DNA of 64,000 nt. Source: Boesenbergia rotunda (taxonomy: Eukaryota; Streptophyta; Magnoliopsida; Zingiberales; Zingiberaceae). The stretch spans positions 249,781 through 313,780 of the forward strand of contig JAGFNQ010006413.1 in NCBI GenBank assembly GCA_024364735.1, written 5' to 3'. This document shows positions 1 through 10,198 of the stretch, piece after piece. Position numbers and translations under genes: made by a program. Each line of letters begins with the position of its first letter. The first letter of the stretch is position 1. Under the pieces are notes generated by a model. The model was not told where the DNA came from, did not search any database, and worked only from the letters and a program-made list of their open reading frames with translations.

Positions 1-330
1 TTTATTTATGTTTATGCTAGTTTAGGATGCCATGATTTAATTGTGTTTATGCTACGTTAGGATGCCATGATTTTATCTATGTTTATGCTAGTTTAGGATG
101 CCATGATTTAATTATGTTGATGCTAAGTTAGGATGCCATAATTTTAATTATGTCTATACTAAATTATGATGCCATGATTTAACTATGTTATGCTAAGTTA
201 GGACGCCATGATTGTATTTAGGTTCATGCTAAGAATGTTTATGAGGTTATGATTATTATGTTATGTCTATGCCAAGTACTATGTCATGCTATGAATGTTT
301 ATGATGTTTATGTCTATGCCAAGTATTATG
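1..330. repeat. Degenerate ~36-bp tandem repeats
   Basis: A unit containing TTTATGCTA, then GTTAGGATGCCATGATTT, recurs at spacings of about 35-37 bases (near 25, 60, 97, 131 and 168) and decays rightwards. It lies inside the gypsy LTR and probably arose within it. Confidence 0.75.
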
Positions 331-699
331 TCATGCCATGAATGTTTTTATGGTTATGTTTATGCCATGCTACGAATGTGATTAAGTTATGTTCATGCCA
401 TGACGAATGTATGCTAAGTGATGAAAAGACTTATGTTCTAAGTAAAGCACTAAGTATGTTAATGTCTTATGTGCTCATGATTGAATGATGAATGGTTTTA
501 GTGAGTAGGAAAGAGTCTTACTAAGCCTGTGTGCTTATAGTCTTATTTCCTTATACCGCAGATCACGCAATGGGACAGTAAGGAAGCTGCAGGAGGGCAT
601 CAAAGAATGTGGGTGGTAGTGACTTGGCCAAGGAGCAATATGGTTGCTCGTCTTATGATAGAACTTTACCTTTACTATTATGTGCTTGAATATGACTCT

Positions 700-785
700 A
701 TGACATGCTGCTAAGTATGACATGATGCTAAGAATGACATGATGCCAAGTATGACATGATGCTAAGTATGACATGATATGATGCT
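700..785. repeat. ~17-bp tandem repeat
   Basis: ATGACATGATGCTAAGT-like units recur about every 17 bases (near 701, 718, 734, 751 and 768). This is a short minisatellite within the gypsy LTR. Confidence 0.75.
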
Positions 786-950
786 AAGTATAAAGTTAAT
801 ATGCTAAGTTCCCATGGTATGATGTTAGAAATGGTAGTAAGTGCATGTAGGAGTAAGTTAAAGGTTTCCGCTGTATTATGATGTCTACATGCCCTAAGTA
901 TGTTAACGTAACACTGCTTTATGAAAAGAAAAAAAAAAGCGGGCGTTACA

Positions 951-1269
951 GCTCAAGGAGTTTATTCCATAGATCTTTGGCAGAGGTGAAGGGGCTAACC
1001 TTGATTAGCTGTTCTTTGCTCATCCCACATTGCAAGGTCACGACAGCTTTGGCATTTGCTTCCCCCTTCCGGATTTGCTCAGGCGACCACTTGGAAAACT
1101 CAAGCTCCTTTCCTTCATTATCCTTTGGAAGGGAAAACCCTTCCTTGACAGTGAACCACAAGCTCATGTTTGTCTTCAAGTAAAACTCCATTCTTGACTT
1201 CCAATATGAAAAATCAGTGCCGTCGAGGAATGGAGGTCGGTTTGTGCTCATTCCTTCTCTTCCAGCCAT
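951..1269 (-). pseudogene. Copia gag N-terminus (truncated)
   Basis: An open frame of about 106 residues starts with MAGREGMSTNRPPFLDG and reads through YWKSRMEFYL and DLWNKLLEL. This is the N-terminal part of the copia capsid domain (DUF4219/UBN2 family). In intact elements it continues through the capsid domain into a zinc knuckle. Here it is cut at the LEL position by the TGTAACGCCC terminus of the gypsy LTR. Gag normally forms the cytoplasmic virus-like particle. The start was chosen because the ATG lies a short distance inside the primer-binding site, as usual for copia. The product cannot be functional. Confidence 0.8.
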
Positions 1270-1312
1270 CTTGTTGTAAGCTCTCGGATGTTAAGCCGTG
1301 AATAGAGCCCCA

Positions 1313-1325
1313 AGCTCTGATACCA
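1313..1325 (-). other. Primer-binding site (tRNA-Met), copia-I
   Basis: The minus strand reads TGGTATCAGAGCT, complementary to the 3' end of initiator tRNA-Met, two bases inside the LTR that starts at 1328. Confidence 0.85.
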
Positions 1326-1327
1326 CT

Positions 1328-1986
1328 TGTTGGGAACGAGATGGCTATAGAGGGGGGGGTGAATATAGACAATCACAATTTCTTCAGCTTTTCAAAACTA
1401 TTCTGCACTTCAGAGTTAGGCAGCGGAAGCAAATGCAGAACAAAGAAACTAAGCAGAGAAAGAAACTCAAACCAAACAAACGCTAAGAAGGAGATGTACA
1501 AGGTTTGGGGATAACTTGCCCCTACTCCTTGGCATGCCCGTGAGGTGGGCGATCCCTTGATCGTCGGCAGATCAAGCCCCGGTGAACACCGAATATCAAG
1601 CGCCTCCTTCTCGGTGGAGTAACCTCTCCACAAGTTGTCTCAGTAGATGAATACAAGATTAAGCACACGAGACACTCGAGAAGGGAAGCTCACAAAGCTC
1701 TCACAGGAATGCAAAAAGATTGCTCAAGAACAAAGCAGCAGAGAGCACGAACACAGCCCAGCAACAACTTCCCAAGTTTTTCTGTCTTGTTCGCCTCTGC
1801 TTCCAGCTTCGCCACTTAAGTTCTGCTCACCATCACCAGCTTCAACAGCATCCACTGAGCCAGCCTGAACCCACTGACCTCCCTGAGCACTCAGTCCACT
1901 GAAGACCTCCTCTCCAGCTGAGCCTCCGTCAGTCGCCAGCTGCGTCAGTTGCCCGTTGAAACCTGAGAACGAGAAACAGCCAAACA
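1328..1986 (-). repeat. 5' LTR of copia-I
   Basis: The LTR runs from TGTTGGGAACGAG next to the primer-binding site to CCAAACA at 1986, about 659 bp, with TG/CA ends. The outer boundary is inferred because no second copy is available for alignment. Short frames inside it have no protein features. Confidence 0.65.
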
Positions 1987-3288
1987 GTATGCTATTAGGT
2001 ATACTAGATCAGGTGTTCTAAGAATCTACGAATGAAATAAAAGAAATAAGATGATCACAAGAATAAACTACAAAATGCAACAAGAAGATAACTTTGATTG
2101 TATTTACCTCATGAAGATTACTAATCACAAAACAAAATGATCATGTAAAACAAAAAGACAGCGGATTGAAATTTTGAAGGATGACATCTTTTTTTTTTAT
2201 TACATTTACATTTTAGTAAAGAATTACAACTTTGATGAATTCATAGTGAACTTGGAGAACAGAGAATCTACCCAATGTTTTAATTTTTTAAAAAAATTGT
2301 TAGCCTATATTGGGTTACATAATTGCTGTAGGTTGTGTGTGCCTAGATCACCCATATCTAAAATCAAGAAACCATTTTGTCAATATTCTATGAAGGTGGA
2401 ACTAGCTTTTAACTTGCATCAACTTAATGTAGGAGATATTGTCACATAGATTTACAGTTGAAACTGGAAGCGCACACATTACATGAAGGGCTTTGACAAT
2501 TCTGTCAAGAGCGAACCTGATCTATAGTATGAATTCCAACTTTGCTTATCAAAGAAAACAATCATCATTTTTCTTTTCAGAGTGACTAAAAGTGAATTTT
2601 TTTTATCATGTAAAATACTGAGGTCAGTGGATCTGGGAGTTGGCTATCTCAATTAGAAGGGCTTTGTATTTTATGTAATAACTGTACATAGATGGAGTCT
2701 TTCATTAATAGAAATGTATCTATTTTAGATCTGATATATACCAAAATTTTCTGAATTCAATGTTAGATATTGAAGCATAGCTTCTATTAAAAGACCTTTT
2801 AGTTGATATATTAAGAATTATCATCCTCTACTATCATCTTCTACGTGGAGATGGAATCAACCTAGTAATACATAAGGGACTATTATACCGTTGAATCCAT
2901 ATTTAAAGCAACTAAGCATACATTGAGCCTCAATAAAATCTCTATCTTGTATATATATATTTTTTGAAGATAATCCCAAGATCTGCATTTTAAAGAAAGA
3001 ATAATCTGTATTATTAGTCTGAATGAGATAGTAAAGTAACATGGCCTATTATACAGTGTTCTACCTGCTTTTCTCTTGAGGAAATAAGCTAACACAATAT
3101 CCAATTGCGTATTACTACATTATTTACTTCCTATGTTTTGCTAATCATACAGCTACATACAATTTTGATTAATTGTTTGAATATTTTGTTACTATTTCAC
3201 ACTATTGTTTGTGTTAATATTTTAGATTTATTAATTACAGTTCCTTTTTAGGTATTAGCTCATCGTTGATTTATTAGTTAAAACAAGA
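1987..3288. other. CACTA 5' interior, no gene seen
   Basis: This is AT-rich sequence between the copia-I LTR and the CACTA reading frame. A frame at 2174-2449 shows no recognisable domain. The segment probably holds introns, untranslated sequence and degraded coding sequence of the CACTA element. Confidence 0.5.
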
Positions 3289-6200
3289 ATGGACAAAGAA
3301 TGGATGTCAAAGGATAGACTATCCCGTGAATATGAGAATGGAGTTGAGGCTTTCTTGATATTTGCATTGGAAAACAGTAATGATCCGAATATGGGAATAT
3401 CTTGCCCATGAGCAAAATGTGGTAATCTAAAGAAGAAAAATATACAAACTATAAGGGCACATCTGTATTGTAACGGTATAGATATGACATATCATACATG
3501 GATATGACACGGCGAAAGATCTACGATAGGGATTTCACAAAATGAAATTGATCCAGTAGGGCCTAGAGAATATGTTCGTGATGAACCAATAAATATGGTT
3601 CATGATACATATGATAGTTATGCTGAAATTATAATCTTTACCTTCTAATTATATATATTTAATGTCGTTTGTGTTAATCTTATTAATGTTTTCCACTTAT
3701 GTGATGTACAGTTGATGTATAATGTGGATTCAAGGTGGAAAAAGGGATGTTTGAGATCTGCAAACAGTAAGTGGAGGCAATACAAAATCCATCTCACCCA
3801 AAAATTCATTATGAGCAGGCGTGACAAACCTGAGGAGCTGAATGAGCCACCTGTTGGCTTTGAATTTACAAGAGAAGATTGACGTGCGTTTGTCATTAGT
3901 CGAATTTTAGAAGAATTCATTGTAAGTTTCTTAATATATTTTCTTTTGAAACTGTTCGACCAAAAGTCACTATGTATTATTCAAATTTGATATATCCCAT
4001 GCTTGAAATAACTAGAAACTCAGTGATGATAATAAAGAGCGAAGGAAAAAGAATAGATATCCTCATCGACTCTCACACAAAGGATATGCACGCTTTGCTG
4101 AAGAAATTGTAAGTATTTGTAAACTATATTTCCTTTAAGAACCATTCCAAATGATTCACATAAAATTATTTCACATTTGTCATTTGATTTTTCTTTGTTG
4201 TAGGCGAATGAATTATGTGATGATAAAGACATCAACAGAGCTATTATGTGGAAGAAAGGACGCGCCAACAAAGGAGGAGAGTTTCAAGGAGAAGATTTGG
4301 TGAACACAGTCCACAAGATTGTAAGCAAATTAACAATACATAAAACCTGTAAATTTAATAAAATGATACCTTGTATAATAATAATTTCTTTTAATGTTGC
4401 ATAACAGGATGAATATATACAACAAAAGAGGGAGGGTAAGCTGCAAATTGAAGGACCAAAAGAGGATATTCTGACCAAGGCACTTGATACTCAAGAAATT
4501 GCTGGCCGCGTGCGGGGTATAGGAGGTCATATCAACCCAACAATCTATTTCAATGTTCCTAGAACAAGGAAGAAATTTGATGTTACCCTAGAAATAATCG
4601 CTGAGCATAAAAGGGAGATGCAGGAGGCGAAGATGCAAATTTCACAACAAGATGTACGCATCCAAAAACTTGAAGCTATGATGCATAAAAGGGGTGCATG
4701 GGAAAATTCAATTGATGACAAAGGTAGTTGCTCGGTGAAGTTTCATCAGATGAATATTGACGAAGATGATGTACAGATTATCCGTAAAGATGATGTGTTA
4801 CAGGTATAATAAAAGCAAAGTTATAGTTATATTCATTTTTAGTATAGCGTTATAAACTGAAAATAATCGAAATGCCTTTTTATATTTTAGGGTCAATCAG
4901 TTGCGCTGACATTGGAATCTGCCACAAATATTGCTGCATATGGTACAATTGTTGGTTTCAATGGACAGGATAAAATGCTTCATGGTGTTCCATTTCCCAT
5001 TAATTGCATTCGAGTCTCCATTGATCAAGCAGTGGACAAATCAGCTCGTTTGCCATATCCAATTCCAAGTGAATGTGAAGTCATTGGTGATGCCATAGGA
5101 TCTGTTGTGGCTTGGCCTGAACAGCAGATTGTGAAGCAAGAGAAGGTATATGAGTTATTATAGTTCAAGTTAAATTGTGACTGTATTATTATTCAACCTA
5201 GCTATCTAACTTGTTTACATTTGATATTATTAGAAGCCTGGAAGGAAGAAGTTTGAACAACCACAAAAGAAACCTAGTTTGTCAACAAGTGTCCCAAGAT
5301 CATTACATATGTTATATTGTTACAGTAAGCATGCTCTAGATGGAGGAAGGTGTATATCACTGCGTTTAGATAATGAAGTTTTTGATGAAGATTGTGAACT
5401 TTTTCTGGACCTTGAGGATATAAATTCTTTGTATCATTTGGAGCCAATTTCAGTAAATTTAATCGTTGCCTACATATGGTAAGTGAAATTATTTAAGCAA
5501 TTTCAGAAACATTTTCTTCACAGATGATGTTTTATATTCATTAATGAAACATTATGAGTGATCCTTATGTTTGCTTTACATTATTGTTTCGTATCTTAAT
5601 TTTATTTTCTTTGCATTGATAGGTGTCTGTATAAAAAGAAGCTGAAAGATAACACTACAAAGAAATTCAGATTTATGAATCCCCACAAAATCCCATTTCT
5701 AGCAAAAATGGCACAAGACAAAACAGCTAAGCTTGAAACGCTGAACCAAAGGGCAACTCTTTTAGCTGATAGGCTAACCGGTGCATCATCAGATGAAATT
5801 GTTTTGGTGCCATGTAATGTCGGGTAAGTGCAAAATAAAACTTCACTTTAAAATGCTTCCATTCGCTAATTTATTAAATTTTATGATCTAACCATGTCTT
5901 TGCCTAGTTTCCATTGTATTCTCAGTGTAATTGAACCTTACAAGGATACTATTTATGTGTTGGATTCCCTTAGTTCCCGCATTCGAGATGATGATTGTAA
6001 ATACGTAATGGAAATGTGAGTTCAGATTTCTGTCAGTAAATTTATATTTTAATATAAATTTTATATAACAAATATTCATAACGTATGAAGGGCATTACAC
6101 TTGTTTAATTCTACCAAGGGAAGGAAAGGGAGAAAAAATGCTAAGTGGGAAGTAGTTAAGGTATGTATACTTTTGTTTAACATATATTGGAATGTGTATA

Positions 6201-6552
6201 ATTTTCGTTAACTATTTGACAATAATTACCATATATAGGCTCCTCAACAACCGGATGCGAAACAATGCGGTTTTTTTGTGATGAGATACATGAAACAAAT
6301 TATTGAAGAAGTTGAGACTATCGAGAGAGATTCACTGAGATCAATAGTAACTATATTAAGCTTATCTCAAATTCTTTGACATTAACTATTTAAAATTGCA
6401 AAGTGATCAGTGTTGATTGTTTTTCCGATTAACCACTCGCCAATTTAATTTGTCTGTGTTCACAGTTCACAAAAATAGGTTACTCTTGTGATCAAATTGA
6501 TGAGGTTCGGGCCGAGTTGACGGAGTGCATTCAAGATCATATTTCTGAATAG
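3289..6552 (+). pseudogene. CACTA gene: transposase-associated / Transposase_24 / Ulp1 protease
   Basis: The gene has about twelve exons with GT-AG borders. Exon 1 (ATG 3289) matches the transposase-associated domain: MDKEWMSKDR, EYENGV, a CPxxKCGN cluster, then HLYCNG. Exons at 3712-3921, about 4017-4108, 4204-4320 and 4408-4803 match plant Transposase_24 (HRLSHKGYA, GRVRGIGG, YFNVPRTRKKF) followed by a predicted coiled coil. Exon 4891-5145 holds a conserved block (GQDKMLHGVPFPINC, ARLPYPIP) of these proteins. Exons 5633-5823, 5908-6015, 6091-6160, 6239-~6345 and 6466-6552 form a C48 Ulp1 cysteine protease: His in FHCILSV, Asp in YVLDSL, Cys in KQCGFFVMRYM. Stop codons interrupt it at 3409-3411 (Cys position of CPC), 3505-3507 and 3880-3882 (both Trp positions). 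The protease exons themselves look open. The role of the Ulp1 domain in CACTA elements is unknown; deSUMOylation is inferred from family only. Confidence 0.85.
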
Positions 6553-6930
6553 GTTTGGAATCATACAAGATCATTATTCTATTTAGATTTAAGTTCATGG
6601 AATGATGTTTTTTTTAAAAGTAGCTTACATTATATTGTATTTTCTATAATTTCTAATTCCATTTTTTTAGGCATTGTTAAAGGATAGTTATGAGATCGAG
6701 CTTCAGAAGTTGGCCCCAATCGCGGATTGATTATGAAACTTGTGAATTGAAAAACTCGTGAAACTCTTAAGTGATTGATGATGTGTTGTAAAACTTGTGA
6801 GTTTGGAAAACTTGTCACATGCAGTGAAAGGATGTTTGCTTGCATTAATATGCAAGTATAAGATATCTGTATAATAGTTATCAGTGTAAATTTTCTAGCT
6901 TTTGTAATCTTCTGTCAGTGTAATATATAG
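6553..6930 (+). other. CACTA gene 3' flank
   Basis: This segment follows the TAG stop at 6550-6552. A possible further exon starts after a TTTTTAG acceptor near 6670 and ends in TGA near 6730. Its short residue string (ELQKLAPIAD) was not recognised. The text around CTTGTGAATTG (near 6740) recurs near 9668, suggesting that the original 3' end was duplicated around the captured block. Confidence 0.4.
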
Positions 6931-7016
6931 GAGGAAGATGTTGACCTGTTAGTTGATGAGCTTGTAGATGCTACAAACTGCAAACGAGCATGTCTCTACC
7001 TCACAAGTCCATCTAG
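6931..7016 (+). pseudogene. Captured exon resembling 26S proteasome subunit RPN1
   Basis: The 86-bp exon is bounded by TATATAG and GTATGC splice signals. Its translation begins EEDVDLLVDELVDATN and continues through CKRACLYLTSPSR. From memory of the family, this matches the segment of RPN1 (26S proteasome regulatory particle base subunit) that reads like DLDLLxEHVDATN followed by KRTCxYLTS. RPN1 is a large scaffold for ubiquitin receptors; only this one exon is seen. It lies in the same orientation as the CACTA gene, downstream of its stop, which is typical of host exons transduplicated by a CACTA element. The one-residue length difference and the loss of the following exon indicate a non-functional fragment. 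The alternative is chance similarity, which the length of the match makes unlikely. Confidence 0.65.
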
Positions 7017-7442
7017 GTATGCTTTATATTCTTTTGTAGTTGTAACATATGGAGATATGTGAAGCAGTCTTTCTTGATAACACCCAAGTATGCTCACCCC
7101 AGTCATAATGTTTTATTCTAATTTTTTATTATTTTTCCTAATAATATTCTCTGTTGCCAGTATGTGAAGCTGAGCTACATGTGGAGGTATACACTGTTTT
7201 ATTCTTATTTAAATTTTGTATACAACCTGATTACCATTGCAACCACCTTCTGGTTCGTTCAAATCTTCCAGGTATGATGATGACCTTGAGCAATTTCTAA
7301 AAGGATACTGACAAAGTGTAATAAGCTTTTGCCATTTCAGTCAAAAAAGAGAAACTATCACACTCGATTATCCCAATTTTTATACTGATATAGCCTTTAT
7401 TCTTCATTTTAATCTGATTGAATTGCATGTTGATCTGTGCAG

Positions 7443-8467
7443 GTTTTTCAGATTTGCGAAGCTACAGACTATCAAATGTTCTCTGGCCGGCTAATCAAGT
7501 TCTTCACTGTGAGTTATGGGCTAATCAAGTTCTATACGCGTAGGTGAGGTAAGTTACTATTAGTTTTGACTTGAGAATTTTGTGCCAGCTATTTGCCTAT
7601 CCATTTTATTTTTATCTGTTAATTATTCTTAGTTTTTTCTTATTTCGATTGCATCTGCAAAAGCATTGAACTTTAAAAATATTGTCTATCCTCCACTTGT
7701 TCCATTCTATTAAAGGCAATATCTTCTCTCTCAACATTTTCCTTAAGCTTATATATCTTTCTTATCTACTTTTGCAGCACACAAGGCAAATGGTGTGATC
7801 TCACTATGGGGCCACAAACTTAGAGGTAAGTAATTGAAAAGGATAATTGGTTTGTTACTTGTTAGTTATATTACCTTTGCTTTCCATCTTTTTGTGAAGG
7901 ATTATTTTTCAGAATGATGTCTTGATGTTTAAAAGCTTGCTAAATGTCGAAAATGATTCTGATCCCAGACTGTCTCTTGTATCTCATGATCAAAGTGTCT
8001 TCTTTTTGCAGATCAGTTTTATATGTCGTGGAACAGCTTTACAGATGGGCCTTTCAGTCGTTATGTATATGCATTAGTAAGTTCTATTGTTCAATAGTTA
8101 TAGAAGTCCACTGAATGCATGCTATCTCAAAATTTCTTAGCCCATGCTATTATATAACGTTACATGATGCTACTGGTCATATAAAATTACGTTATCTTTT
8201 TTATCCAACAAACTAGTGATACCTGTGAGCTTTTATTTGTCTTGTCTGGGAATTCCTTGGACTTCAAAATTAGAATATTAAATACTTGTCTTTGATCGAT
8301 TATCCTTGTATACTATTTGGTCACTGTACTAGTGAATTTTTTGGTTTTATTATGCATCTTAATAATTTAACTTGCACATAATTGTAGCTCCGGCCTCTCA
8401 AACTGTTTCATTCTTGACAAAATCTTCTCTTCTTTGGTGAACAGGACATCAGAACATGGAATTTCTG
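7443..8467 (+). pseudogene. Four exon-like pieces of unidentified origin
   Basis: Four short stretches are bounded by AG and GT splice signals. Piece 7443-7508 reads VFQICEATDYQMFSGRLIK. Pieces 7778-7825 and 8012-8076 join in frame to read HKANGVISLWGHKLRD, then QFYMSWNSFTDGPFSRYVY. Piece 8445-8467 reads DIRTWNF. The in-frame joining of the second and third and the intact splice sites suggest that they are genuine captured exons rather than chance frames. I do not recognise the parent gene or genes. The introns are AT- and T-rich like plant introns. No start or stop is associated with them. Confidence 0.45.
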
Positions 8468-8642
8468 GTAGGGAACCTTTTGAAACTCATTTTCTTTCCT
8501 TGTTTGATTGTGTCATTTAGTTCTAATACATCAAATGTTTGCTACTTTGCTTTAAGCTGTCATTTAGTTCTAATACATCAAATATTTTATTTTTAATAAA
8601 GAGGTGACACTTTTGTCACATAACATTACTGTGCCTTTGTAG

Positions 8643-8729
8643 GTGGTTTTTAGAACACTGTTAGCTTCCTTGGTGTCTATAGTTGGTTTCAACGCAGTGA
8701 TGACATCTGAGCATTTTGCTTCGTTTTTG
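8643..8729 (+). pseudogene. Captured exon, possibly oligosaccharyltransferase STT3
   Basis: The exon is bounded by TTTGTAG and GTTTGT. It encodes a hydrophobic stretch (VVFRTLLASLVSIVGF) followed by NAVMTSEHFASFL. From memory this resembles a membrane segment and loop of the plant STT3 catalytic subunit of oligosaccharyltransferase, an ER membrane enzyme that N-glycosylates proteins. The match is short, so the identity is tentative. No neighbouring STT3 exon was found in the flanking sequence. Confidence 0.4.
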
Positions 8730-8961
8730 GTTTGTCATTCAATATCAAATCTCATGACATACTATTTTTCTATGCTTTATGAGAGTTATATGACTTAAGG
8801 ACCAAAATTTTGTTGGTACTTGCTTCATTCTGCATGATATATGACTGATGTTAAGTTCCCTTAAGAAATTGCTACTATTTAGTATGAATAGTTTCAATCT
8901 ACATTCTAACAGTACCATGTTTACATAACATAATCTATAATCTTATTTAAGTAACTTGCTA

Positions 8962-9457
8962 CTTTACTGAGAGTCATGTTGCAACTTGATGATGATGAGG
9001 TGCGAGTTTCTGCAACAAAAGTCATGGGAATCATGTCTCAGGTACAACATCTTTTATGTGATTGATTTTTGGGATTTGTGTCTATTGCAAGACAGTGGTC
9101 TGAAGTTGATTACCATATTTGGTCTAGCTGTGAAATGATAGATGAATCTACTATTAGAGAAATACTTACAACAACTTGCTACAAATGCTTCTGCTTCGTT
9201 TTAGTTTCTTTAAGATGCTTTATGAGATTTTTTGTATACTTTTGTTTTATTTTGCATTGAGGCACTGATGTACAATCTTATTTATTCTCAGTACATGGAA
9301 GATAATGAGTTCCAGGATCTGCTACAAGTACTTATGGATATGACTGAATTTGCAACCTAGTTCATTAGACATAGATCTTTTCAGTTAAAGAATGAGAGTG
9401 ACCCAGTAAGACTTGCCATTGAGCGTTGTGCTCTGCATATTTTTCAGTTAACAAAAG
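8962..9457 (+). pseudogene. Captured fragments of GCN1/ILITYHIA translational activator
   Basis: Two exon-like blocks are present. The first (~8962-9041) reads LLRVMLQLDDDEVRVSATK and ends at a GT donor (TCTCAG/GTACAA). The second (9292-9457) follows a TTCTCAG acceptor and reads YMEDNEFQDLLQVLMDM, then an in-frame TAG (9358-9360), then NESDPVRLAIERCALHIFQL before a GT donor. These match the HEAT-repeat C-terminus of plant GCN1, the activator of the GCN2 eIF2alpha kinase. In the intact protein the two halves of the second block lie well over 100 residues apart, so the fragment has a large internal deletion as well as the stop. The conserved reading frame on both sides of the deletion supports descent from a real gene copy. 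Confidence 0.7.
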
Positions 9458-9498
9458 GTCAGTGTTACATTGATTCTGTTTATCATAATCTCTAATAG

Positions 9499-9553
9499 TT
9501 CATCTAGGTATGCTTTATATTCTTTTTAGTTGTCACATATGGAAGCAGTCTTA
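9499..9553 (+). repeat. Second copy of an intron segment (first at 7008-7068)
   Basis: GTTCATCTAGGTATGC and the following 40 or so bases nearly repeat the end of the RPN1-like exon and the start of its intron at 7008-7068. The two copies flank the other captured exons in direct orientation. Confidence 0.6.
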
Positions 9554-9744
9554 TTTGTGTGTATATAATCTCTTATCCCAATTTATTATTTTTATGCAGT
9601 GTTAAAGCAGATCGAGTTAACAAGCAGCCCCAAAGAACAACTTGTGAATGATGAAGTTTTATAGAACTTGTGAATTGAGATATTTTTTGTATTTAATATG
9701 GAATACAAACACTTTTGTAAATAATGCACTATATTATAAGTGAA

Positions 9745-9895
9745 TTTTGTAAACTATTATCAGTGTAAATTGTGAATATTATCAATTGTGAATAAAAATG
9801 CTTGTAAATTGTAAATATTGTAAATTGTGAATATTATCAATTGTGAATAAAAATGTTTATAAATTGTGAATATTATAAATTGTGAAAAACACTGT
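9745..9895. repeat. Short tandem repeats of AATTGTGAATATTATC type
   Basis: AAATTGTGAATATTAT and GTGAATAAAAATG-like units recur four to five times at irregular 25-35 base spacing, just inside the subterminal region of the CACTA element. Confidence 0.65.
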
Positions 9896-10182
9896 CTATT
9901 AAAAAGACAACATTTTTTAAGTAACAATACACAACACGATTTTTGCGTTGTCTTTGTGCCAAACCACAACGCTTTTTCCGCGTTGTCTTTGATACCCGAC
10001 TTTTAACAACAGCGTCAATAACAACGCTTTTTAAAAACTAATAGACAACGCAAAAAAAGCGTTGTCTTTGCTCCAAACCACAACGCGGAAAAAGCGTTGT
10101 CGTAGATATACTTTCTACAACGGCTTCATCAACATCGCTTTTTAAGCATTAACGACAACGCGGAAAAAGCGTTGTTGTTTAA
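9896..10182. repeat. CACTA subterminal inverted repeats
   Basis: About ten copies of a motif of the form ACAACGC, then AAAAAGCGTTGT, occur in both orientations, some as near-perfect palindromes (for example around 10045-10060 and 10080-10100). In CACTA elements such subterminal motifs are binding sites for the TNPA-type protein, and this function is inferred here. Confidence 0.8.
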
Positions 10183-10198
10183 CTTTTTTCTTGTAGTG
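10183..10198 (-). repeat. CACTA terminal inverted repeat (right)
   Basis: The complement reads CACTACAAGAAAAAAG, the diagnostic En/Spm-CACTA terminus. The partner at the left end is outside the window. Confidence 0.9.

Larger units (their letters stand above)
1..950 (+). mobile_element. Ty3/gypsy LTR, 3' part
   Basis: The segment ends at 950 with GGGCGTTACA, a common terminus of plant gypsy (Tekay/Del-like) LTRs, and abuts a copia gag reading frame that stops mid-domain. The run before the end (a TTTCCGCTG box near 865, then a poly-A stretch and GCGGGCGTTACA) looks like the 3' end of a plus-strand LTR. The body is AT-rich and made of degenerate short tandem repeats. No coding sequence was seen. 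The left end lies outside the window. Orientation and lineage are inferred from the terminus only. Confidence 0.6.
951..1986 (-). mobile_element. Truncated Ty1/copia element (copia-I): gag start, PBS, 5' LTR
   Basis: On the minus strand the order is LTR (1986 to 1328), tRNA-Met primer-binding site (AGCTCTGATACCA on the plus strand at 1313-1325), then the start of gag. The element is cut at 951 by the gypsy LTR, so the rest of the coding region and the 3' LTR lie left of the window. The right LTR end abuts sequence interpreted as the interior of the CACTA element. The first five bases after the cut (gctca) would be the gypsy target duplication, but the other copy is not visible. Confidence 0.75.
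1987..10198 (+). mobile_element. CACTA (En/Spm) DNA transposon, right part
   Basis: The right end is the complement of CACTACAAGAAAA, the canonical CACTA terminus, preceded by inverted subterminal repeats. The interior carries a spliced gene with Transpos_assoc, Transposase_24 and Ulp1 protease segments. After its stop comes about 3.6 kb containing short exon-like pieces that resemble host genes. The left end is not in the window because copia-I and the gypsy LTR are inserted in it. The target duplication would be atg (10199-10201), but only this side is visible. No TNPD-type transposase is present in the visible part, so autonomy cannot be judged. Confidence 0.85.

Noticed and set aside
2174..2449. 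91-residue frame upstream of the CACTA gene
   Set aside because: No domain, AT-driven composition, and no splice or start context linking it to the CACTA gene.
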